Assembly (NCBI GenBank): GCA_019414565.1
Contig: DXLU01000007.1
Location: 163,503-227,502 of the forward strand
Length of the DNA: 64,000 nt
Direction of reading: 5' to 3'
DNA from: Collinsella sp.
GTDB lineage: Bacteria > Actinomycetota > Coriobacteriia > Coriobacteriales > Coriobacteriaceae
The position numbers and the translations under genes are program-made. Positions 58,195 through 64,000 of the stretch are shown one piece after another. Positions within the stretch are counted from its first letter, which is position 1. Every line of letters begins with the position of its first letter. The notes under the pieces were generated by a model, which was not told where the DNA came from, ran no database searches, and was given only the letters and a program-made list of their open reading frames with translations.

Positions 58195-58226
58195 AAATAA
58201 AGGCACCGGGAGGCGGAGGCTCCCGG
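58195..58226 (-). terminator. Terminator after cellobiose-type PTS operon
   Basis: CCGGGAG/CTCCCGG arms enclose GCGGAGG. On the minus strand the hairpin is followed by TGCCTTTATTTTTGG. Confidence 0.75.
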
Positions 58227-58288
58227 CACCCGTGAAAGGGACTGTATTGTCTGTTGAACTGCACGGTCCATCGCGGCGATAACGCCGA

Positions 58289-58621
58289 CTAGGCCTGAAG
58301 CGCCTGCAGCTGCTTGTGGATCTCGATGAGCTCCGTCGCCATGACGCGCATGGTCTCGGTGCCGGCCATCTGGTCCTCGGCATGCAGCAGAATCAGCGGG
58401 GCCTCGCCGTTACGCTCGCCGTTGGCCTCCTTCTTCAGAAGCCCCATGTGAACATCGTGGCCACCGTTATAGGCCTCGTCGCCCTGCTTGATAAGCTCCT
58501 CGGCGGCGTCAAAATCGCCCTCCTTGGCCTTTTGCACGGCATTGATGTACATGCTCTTGGCGGTACCGACGTAGCTGATGATCTCGAAGCAGGTCATCTG
58601 CAACTCGTTCATATCCTCCAT
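58289..58621 (-). CDS. PTS lactose/cellobiose-family EIIA
   Basis: A helical phosphocarrier of 110 residues; starts at 58612 or 58630 are also possible. The phospho-histidine is His80 in LILLHAEDQMAG, with the metal-binding Asp83. It follows the EIIB stop by nine bases. It is the only lactose-family EIIA in the window, so it might also serve the three EIICB permeases at 1128, 6048 and 11021, which lack one. Confidence 0.93.
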   Translation of the reverse strand: MEDMNELQMTCFEIISYVGTAKSMYINAVQKAKEGDFDAAEELIKQGDEAYNGGHDVHMGLLKKEANGERNGEAPLILLHAEDQMAGTETMRVMATELIEIHKQLQALQA

Positions 58622-58630
58622 ATGCTGCAC

Positions 58631-58933
58631 CTAGCCCATCACGCTGACGCAGTGGTCGATGATGCCGGCAGCGTTCATGCGGCCGTAGTCGACCATGTTG
58701 ATGACCTCGACCGGGAAGCGGCCAGCGGCCTCCTTCTCAAAATCGCCCTTGGTGTAGCCGATCTGCGGGCCAAGCAGCAACATGTCGCACTCGTCCAGGT
58801 GATCGTGGGCCTCGTTCATGGGACGAGCCTCGATCTCGATATCCAGACCACGGTTTGCAACCTCGGCCTGCATCTTCTGGACCAGCAGGCTCGTGGACAT
58901 ACCGGCATTGCAGCAGAGCATGATCTTCTTCAT
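58631..58933 (-). CDS. celA: PTS cellobiose-family EIIB
   Basis: A 100-residue phosphocarrier. The active loop MLCCNAGMSTSLL holds the phospho-cysteine (Cys8, by alignment with CxAGMSTS), and LLLGPQIGYTKGDF completes the fold. AAGGAGG lies five bases upstream. It is transcribed with EIIC upstream and EIIA downstream; a hairpin at 59034-59070 separates it from EIIC. Confidence 0.94.
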   Translation of the reverse strand: MKKIMLCCNAGMSTSLLVQKMQAEVANRGLDIEIEARPMNEAHDHLDECDMLLLGPQIGYTKGDFEKEAAGRFPVEVINMVDYGRMNAAGIIDHCVSVMG

Positions 58934-59033
58934 GGTTTCCTCCTTATAACTGCGCGGCGCGCAGACGACGACTGGTTTCATTCTTTGCGGCTATTGTTCC
59001 CACCCCCCCCTGCATCTTTACGCAAGGGAGAGA

Positions 59034-59070
59034 GCTGCGGGCACCGGCACCGCGTACCGGCGCCCGCAGC
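59034..59070 (-). other. Intercistronic hairpin between EIIC and EIIB
   Basis: GCTGCGGGCACCGG (59034-59047) pairs with CCGGCGCCCGCAGC (59057-59070), 13 of 14 pairs, about 30 bp after the EIIC stop. A run of eight C lies at 59003-59010 further on. No T-run follows, so stabilisation or processing of the permease message is more likely than termination. Confidence 0.6.
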
Positions 59071-59096
59071 GGTGAAAGGGACGAACGTTAGGCGTT

Positions 59097-60440
59097 CTAC
59101 TCGGCGAGAGCCTCCTGCTTGGCGATTGCCTTCTCGGAAATCTTCATAAAGGGCAGGTAGACGGCCATGCCAATGACAATCTCGAGAGCCTGCCACACGC
59201 CGGCGCGCCAGTCAAAGCCCGTAGCGAGCAGGGCATTGATGACGGGAGGCATAGTCCAGGGCACCTGGGCGATGCAGGGGCTGATGATGCCTGCGCAGGT
59301 AAGGCCATAGGTGATGCCGATGAACAGATCGGGAAGGAGGACAAACGGAATCATGAGCGGCAGGTTGTACACGATGGGGTAACCGTAGATAACCGGCTCG
59401 TTGATGTTGAACAGACCAGGCAGGATAGCCATCTTGGAAACGGTCTCGGAAGCCTTGTTCTTGGAGAACAGGAGCGTGTCGAGCAGAAGCATGAGGGTGC
59501 AGCCCGAGCCGCCGATGAGGGCGAAGCTGTTAACGATCTGCATGTTCATGTAGTGATCGGGCTGGATGGTGCCACCGGCGGCAAAGGTAGCCATGTTGTC
59601 GACGATGAGCATGGTCAGGATCGGCTCGACGGTAGCGCCAGAGATGGTGGACTGGTGAATACCGACGCAGAACAGCAGGTTAGCAAGGGTGTAGATAAGG
59701 ATAACAGCCCACGGACCGGCGTTCATGATGTTCTTGAGCGGGTTGGAGATGCACGTGGAGATGATGGTGCACAGATCGGTGCCGGCGCACACGGCGAGCA
59801 GGGCTGCGGCAAGAGCGAAGATCGCGAGGTTGAGCAGCATCGGGATCATGACGTTGAAGGAGTTGGAGACCGCGGGAGGCACACCCTCGCCCAGCTTAAC
59901 CTTGAGCTTCTCGACGCCAGAAATCTTGATGAAGAGCGAGACGGAAAGCAGGGCGATGATAATAGCCGAGAACAGACCGTTGGTGCCGGTGTTGGCAGTC
60001 GAAAGGGCGCCCGTGACCTCGGCGGAGGTGATCTTGTCGGTGAGCAGCGGGCTCGTGGCGGCAAGCGTGGCGGTGATCTGCTGCGGCATCATGATGACGA
60101 AAGCAGAGATGGCGACGACCACGCAAGCGAGCGGGTTATCGAAACGCTTGTTCTTAGCGAGGCTGTAGCCAATCAATCCGGCCAAGATAATGGCAGAGAC
60201 GTTGAGGGTGCCCAGCGTAATTGCCGAACCCCACGTCTGAAGGTTGGCAAGGCCCGCCGCATCGAGCGGGAACAGGGGGAACACGACGTTGTTGATAAGA
60301 ACCGCGATACCCGCAAGGATATAGAGCGGCGTGATGGTCGCGAAGGCGTCGCGCAGGGAACGCAGGTGAACCTGGTTTCCCACCTTCGCAGAGACCTCGG
60401 CAAACTTGTCGAGGAAGCTCTTTCCGTTGTCACTGGCCAT
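59097..60440 (-). CDS. celB: PTS cellobiose-family EIIC
   Basis: A 447-residue permease with about ten membrane helices. It opens FLDKFAEVSAKVGNQVHLRS and LRDAFATITPLYILAGIAVL, as in CelB/ChbC. NINEPVIYGYPIVYNLPLMI is the conserved substrate-loop motif and FCVGIHQSTISGATVEPI carries the His of the family. It lies between the GH1 gene and EIIB in one operon. Cellobiose or another beta-glucoside is the likely substrate. Confidence 0.94.
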   Translation of the reverse strand: MASDNGKSFLDKFAEVSAKVGNQVHLRSLRDAFATITPLYILAGIAVLINNVVFPLFPLDAAGLANLQTWGSAITLGTLNVSAIILAGLIGYSLAKNKRFDNPLACVVVAISAFVIMMPQQITATLAATSPLLTDKITSAEVTGALSTANTGTNGLFSAIIIALLSVSLFIKISGVEKLKVKLGEGVPPAVSNSFNVMIPMLLNLAIFALAAALLAVCAGTDLCTIISTCISNPLKNIMNAGPWAVILIYTLANLLFCVGIHQSTISGATVEPILTMLIVDNMATFAAGGTIQPDHYMNMQIVNSFALIGGSGCTLMLLLDTLLFSKNKASETVSKMAILPGLFNINEPVIYGYPIVYNLPLMIPFVLLPDLFIGITYGLTCAGIISPCIAQVPWTMPPVINALLATGFDWRAGVWQALEIVIGMAVYLPFMKISEKAIAKQEALAE

Positions 60441-60560
60441 GATTGCTCCTAACTATCAAATCCGGCCTTTTCCTATGCGCACGGTGGTCTGTCGCCCTCT
60501 GCCACCAGATGTGCCATGTGTTGCGCGCGGCGGCGCGCGGTCTGGGCGTTCGCCCGGTCG

Positions 60561-61961
60561 CTAATCAACCACGTGGGTCGTGGCGACCTGTTTGAGCCAG
60601 GCCGCCGACTTCTTAAGACGGCGCTTGTAGCCGTCCATAAGGTCGACCTCGACAAAACCGTAACGGTTCTTAAAGGCATTGGCCCAAGACCAGTTATCGA
60701 TGACAGCCCAATAATGGTATCCGCGGCACTTGGCGCCCTCGGCAATTGCCTTGGCAACCCACTCCAGGTGCTGGCGTACAAAGTCGACGCGGTAGTCGTC
60801 CTGGATGGTTCCTTCGGCGTCACGGTTCTTGTATTCGTCCATGATGCCGATGCCGTTCTCGGAAACGAACCACTCAAGATCGGGGTAGTTCTTGGCGCAG
60901 TCCATACCAAAGTCGTAGAGGCCCTGCGGATAGATCTCCCAGCCGCGGCTCTCGTTCATAACGGCGTCGGGCCACACGTATTCGTCGGCAAAGTGCGGCA
61001 GGCCGTACTGGTCGATCTTGCTCGCCGGCGCCTGAACGCGCGTGGGATGGTAGTAGTTGCAGCCGAGCCAGTCGACAACACCCTGCTTGAGAATCTCTTG
61101 GTCGCCGGCACGGAACGGGAGCTTAACGCCGCCCTTGGCCAGGCTGTCGAGCACGTCGGCAGGAAGCTCGCCCTTGGTAATAAGGTCGAGCCACCAGCGA
61201 TTGCTGATACCGCTGGTCATACGCACGGCCTCAAGGTCTGCCTCGCTGGGGTTCTGCTTGGTGTAGACCGGGGTAAAGCAGTTGATCATGCCGATTTTGG
61301 CATCGGCGCGAATAGCGCCCTCGTCATAGGCCTTGCGATAGTTGGCCACGGCCAGCGCATGCGCCAGCGAAATGTGATACTGCACGGTGCGGGCGCGGCT
61401 AAAGTCGTGGAGCTGCGGGAACCACACGCCCTCCTGATAGCGCTGCTCGGGCTCGACGATGGGCTCGTTAAAGGTGAACCAGTACTTAATCTCCTGGCCA
61501 AACTCGTGGAAGGCGACGTCGGCATAATGCGCGTAAGCCTCGACGACCTCACGGCTCTCCCAGCCGCCGCGGTTAAAGAGGTAGGTGGGCATGTCAAAGT
61601 GGTACAAGTTGACAAACGGCTCCAGGCCGGCCTCGCGAGAGGCGCGGAACAACTCGTGATACCACGCGGCGCCTTCCTCGTTGAGGTTGCCGTCGGCATC
61701 GAGCAGACGGCTCCACTGGATGGAAGTGCGATAGGTATTCAGGCCCAAGTCCTTCAGAATGCGAAGGTCTTCCTGGTACTTGGCCATAAAGTCATTGCCG
61801 GCATAAGAGCCAACGCAGTTGTAGAACGAACCCAGATCCTGGATGGACCAGGTGTCCCACAGGTTCTCGAGCTTGCCTCCCTGGTTCCACTGACCCTCAG
61901 TCTGCGGGCCGGACATAGCGGCGCCAAAGAAGAAGTCACGGGGCAGCTGATACTGTGCCAT
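60561..61961 (-). CDS. 6-phospho-beta-glucosidase (GH1)
   Basis: Hydrolyses the phosphorylated beta-glucoside imported by the neighbouring PTS. The 466 residues contain TFNEP (acid/base Glu166) and VSENG (nucleophile Glu368). The phosphate-recognition segment reads SWANAFKNRYG: Ser425 and Tyr434 are kept, but the Lys is shifted one place (Lys431) compared with SWTNGYNKRYG of the two LacG-type enzymes. It is only distantly related to those two. GAGGA lies five bases before the ATG. It heads the operon GH1-EIIC-EIIB-EIIA. Confidence 0.92.
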   Translation of the reverse strand: MAQYQLPRDFFFGAAMSGPQTEGQWNQGGKLENLWDTWSIQDLGSFYNCVGSYAGNDFMAKYQEDLRILKDLGLNTYRTSIQWSRLLDADGNLNEEGAAWYHELFRASREAGLEPFVNLYHFDMPTYLFNRGGWESREVVEAYAHYADVAFHEFGQEIKYWFTFNEPIVEPEQRYQEGVWFPQLHDFSRARTVQYHISLAHALAVANYRKAYDEGAIRADAKIGMINCFTPVYTKQNPSEADLEAVRMTSGISNRWWLDLITKGELPADVLDSLAKGGVKLPFRAGDQEILKQGVVDWLGCNYYHPTRVQAPASKIDQYGLPHFADEYVWPDAVMNESRGWEIYPQGLYDFGMDCAKNYPDLEWFVSENGIGIMDEYKNRDAEGTIQDDYRVDFVRQHLEWVAKAIAEGAKCRGYHYWAVIDNWSWANAFKNRYGFVEVDLMDGYKRRLKKSAAWLKQVATTHVVD

Positions 61962-62002
61962 CAAAGTCCTCGCTTTCGTGTCTTAGAGCTTCCGGTTGGA
62001 GA

Positions 62003-62071
62003 CGGGTTTGCTTTGGCAGGTTATCCGGCGCGGGCGCACACCGGTCATACCGATATCCAACCCGCCAAAAC
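62003..62071. promoter_or_regulatory. Inverted TTTGGCRGGTT sites upstream of beta-glucoside operon
   Basis: GGTTTGCTTTGGCAGGTT ends at 62022, and AACCCGCCAAAAC, its near-inverse, is at 62059-62071. Both match the sites upstream of the ROK kinase (58104-58140). They lie 40-110 bp upstream of the GH1 start. The adjacent GntR regulator at 62264 is the prime candidate to bind them. Confidence 0.6.
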
Positions 62072-62185
62072 AAAACCGTCCTCAAACAGTACAAGGAAAC
62101 GCCAATGCATCTCGCTTGTTGTCTGTAACTATAACGCTCTAATTTTCTATGTAAAGCGTCTTTTTCATTTTTCTTTATCGAACTT

Positions 62186-62197
62186 CTTTCATGAAAG
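62186..62197. promoter_or_regulatory. Palindrome upstream of GntR gene
   Basis: CTTTCATGAAAG is a perfect 12-bp palindrome, 25 bp before a TATACT hexamer (62222-62227) that could be the -10 box of the GntR gene. Autoregulation is possible. Confidence 0.4.
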
Positions 62198-62263
62198 CCA
62201 TATGGATGCTTTTTAAGTAGGTATACTTTCTAAATATCGACGCAAATATGAAGGGAGGATTGC

Positions 62264-62983
62264 ATGATTCCCAAATACGAGGCGATAGCTGCAGATATCC
62301 GTCGAAGCATCGAGGACGGCGCCCTTAAACCGGGTGACAAGCTACCCACCGTCGTTGAGTTCTGTGAGCTCTATGGCGTTTCCAAAATCACCGTCAAACG
62401 AGCGATTGAGCAGATTACCGAAGAAGGCCTTATTACCAGCCGGCGCGGATCGGGCACCTACGTCAAGGACACGGCGGGACTTCCCGGCCAGGTGTTTTTT
62501 CAAGGCAAGAACGACCGTGCCCAAGGCTTTTCGTATGAGCACCGCGGGGAAAAGGTGACCTCGGTAGTCTACGATTTCTCGATCGTCAATCCGCCGGCAG
62601 AGGTTGCGACCCAGCTGGGAATGGCCGAGGATGACTTCGCCTATCACATCGTGCGCGTGCGCCAGGTCGACGAGAAGCCCATCGTCATCGAGTACACCTA
62701 TATGCCGCTCGAACTGATCCCGGGCCTTAAAAAGAAGGACCTGTACGGATCGGTCTACGGCTTTATCCGCGAGCAATGCGGGCTGAAGATTTCGAGCTTC
62801 CATCGCACCATTCGCGCTGTCGCGGCAACTGAGGAAGAGGCTGAGCGCCTGGATACCAAACCCGGCTCTCCCCTGCTCGAACTCAACCAGATTGGCTTCT
62901 TGGATAGCGGCACCGCGTTTGAATATTCTATCTCGCACAACGTAGGCGACCGCTTTGAGCTGCACAACGTAACGCTGGCCTAG
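62264..62983 (+). CDS. GntR-family (HutC/UTRA) regulator of beta-glucoside genes
   Basis: A 239-residue regulator. The winged helix (residues about 8-68) contains LKPGDKLPTVVEFCELYGVS and ITSRRGSGTYVKD. The UTRA domain has DFAYHIVRVRQVDEKPIVIE and YTYMPLELIPGL. GGGAGGA lies before the ATG. It is divergent from the GH1-EIIC-EIIB-EIIA operon. The TTTTGGCRGGTT sites beside that operon and beside the ROK kinase gene define its likely regulon. Confidence 0.92.
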   Translation: MIPKYEAIAADIRRSIEDGALKPGDKLPTVVEFCELYGVSKITVKRAIEQITEEGLITSRRGSGTYVKDTAGLPGQVFFQGKNDRAQGFSYEHRGEKVTSVVYDFSIVNPPAEVATQLGMAEDDFAYHIVRVRQVDEKPIVIEYTYMPLELIPGLKKKDLYGSVYGFIREQCGLKISSFHRTIRAVAATEEEAERLDTKPGSPLLELNQIGFLDSGTAFEYSISHNVGDRFELHNVTLA

Positions 62984-63055
62984 TTTTGTAATCCGGTGGG
63001 TGCCCGTTTTGAGCTCTCTTACGCGGCACCCGCACAACCTTATGGGAGTATGCAC

Positions 63056-63988
63056 ATGTCCGATTTGATTAAACTGACGCCGATCTTCCACGAGAAGATC
63101 TGGGGCGGCCGCCAGCTGGAGACCGTGTTTGGTTACGACATTCCCGAGGGCCCCATCGGTGAGTGCTGGGCCATCTCAGCCCACCCCAACGGCGACTGCC
63201 AGATTGCGGAGGGCCCGTATGCCGGCCACACGCTGTCGTGGCTGTGGGCCGAGCACCGTGAGCTCTTTGGCGACTGCGAGGGCAAGGAGTTCCCGCTGCT
63301 CATTAAGATTCTGGACGCCAAGGACGACCTTTCGATCCAGATTCATCCCAACGACGAGTACGCCGCCGAGCACGAGAACGGCAGCCTGGGCAAGACCGAG
63401 TGTTGGTATGTCCTGGACTGCGAGCCCGGCGCCACGATTATCGTCGGGCAGCGCGCCAAGGATCGCGCTGAAGCCGCACAGATGATCAAGGACGGCCGCT
63501 GGGACGACATGCTCAACGTGCTGCCGATCCACAAGGGCGACTTTTTCCAGATTGATTCCGGTACCGTGCACGCCATCAAGACCGGCACGCTCATTTTGGA
63601 GACGCAGCAGTCGAGCGACGTGACCTATCGCCTGTACGACTACGACCGCCCCGGCACCGACGGCAAGCTGCGTCCGCTGCACATTGAGCAGAGTCTGGAT
63701 TGCATCAACTTTGATGCTCAGGCTCCGGTCGACGGTACCGTGACCGCGCCCGAGGTCGATGGCGTGACCGAGCTCGAGTCCAACCCCTGCTACACCGTCG
63801 ATCGCGTGCGCGTCAACGGCAGCAAGACCTTGGAGCAGCGCTGGCCCTTCATGTGCCTGTCAGTCATCGACGGCGAAGGCACCGTCTGCGGCGACCCCGT
63901 CCACAAGGGAAGCCACCTGCTAGCCCCGAGCACCGTCAGCTCCATCGACCTCGAAGGCAAGATGGAACTGATCATCAGCCACCTGTAA
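63056..63988 (+). CDS. manA: Mannose-6-phosphate isomerase, class I
   Basis: Zinc enzyme of 310 residues interconverting mannose-6-P and fructose-6-P. The start at 63056 follows GGGAG by seven bases. It has the N-terminal FHEKIWGGRQLE, the metal ligands in SIQIHPNDEYA and KTECWYVLD, HAIKTGTLILETQQSSDVTYRLYDYDR, and a shortened C-terminal domain as in Gram-positive ManA. It follows the GntR gene by 72 bp, with a GGGTGCC/GGCACCC hairpin (62998-63031) between, and may be independently expressed. Confidence 0.93.
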   Translation: MSDLIKLTPIFHEKIWGGRQLETVFGYDIPEGPIGECWAISAHPNGDCQIAEGPYAGHTLSWLWAEHRELFGDCEGKEFPLLIKILDAKDDLSIQIHPNDEYAAEHENGSLGKTECWYVLDCEPGATIIVGQRAKDRAEAAQMIKDGRWDDMLNVLPIHKGDFFQIDSGTVHAIKTGTLILETQQSSDVTYRLYDYDRPGTDGKLRPLHIEQSLDCINFDAQAPVDGTVTAPEVDGVTELESNPCYTVDRVRVNGSKTLEQRWPFMCLSVIDGEGTVCGDPVHKGSHLLAPSTVSSIDLEGKMELIISHL

Positions 63989-64000
63989 GCTACCGGTCCC

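Overview
The window looks like the chromosome of a gut Coriobacteriia actinobacterium, most likely Collinsella. This rests on the moderately high GC content, many phosphotransferase (PTS) sugar systems, an archaeal-type topoisomerase I, the tmk-holB-ricT-comF order and abundant intergenic palindromes. The genus is an inference from gene content; no database was searched.

Positions 1-17300 hold saccharide-uptake modules. Two paralogous modules each pair a LacI-type repressor with a divergent fused lactose-family EIICB permease and a GH1 6-phospho-beta-galactosidase (1-4403 and 4762-9324). A third EIICB (11021-12715) faces a TIM-barrel-like protein of unknown function and a GntR regulator. A toxin-antitoxin pair, a decayed DeoR copy, an intact DeoR regulator and an aldose 1-epimerase follow. 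Three arrays of about 80-bp palindromic repeats (4523, 9414 and 14796) lie between the modules.

Positions 17348-28999 hold an orphan mannose-family EIIB whose phospho-histidine has become tyrosine, a tRNA-Thr, and what reads as an amino-sugar (N-acetylgalactosamine-type) pathway. The parts are a five-gene mannose-family PTS operon (EIIA, YajC-like, EIIB, EIIC, EIID), NagA, an AgaS-type deaminase/isomerase, a tagatose-6-phosphate-kinase-like PfkB enzyme, a LacX-like epimerase, a YhcH protein and a GntR regulator with recognisable operator-like sites.

Positions 29211-56927 are mostly core or hypothetical genes. They include a DUF2975/XRE pair, a SurA-like membrane protein, a DegV-dehydrogenase-membrane protein-HEAT-icd operon whose dehydrogenase ends in a Cys/His-rich tail, hpf, a solute-binding lipoprotein, a nuclease-like protein, comF-ricT-holB-tmk, an IS110 element inserted in a REP-like palindrome, topA, hypB-hypA-tatC-tatA, a STAS protein, an aminotransferase, nhaA and ppaC.

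Positions 57094-63988 form a beta-glucoside module: ROK glucokinase, cellobiose-type EIIA, EIIB and EIIC, a GH1 6-phospho-beta-glucosidase, a GntR regulator and mannose-6-phosphate isomerase.

The most distinctive non-coding signals are the 80-bp palindrome arrays, an 11-bp motif (ACCGTTCACCG) repeated upstream of four PTS loci, long inverted repeats at 17348 and 38316, and a family of GGGACGTTC-containing palindromes.
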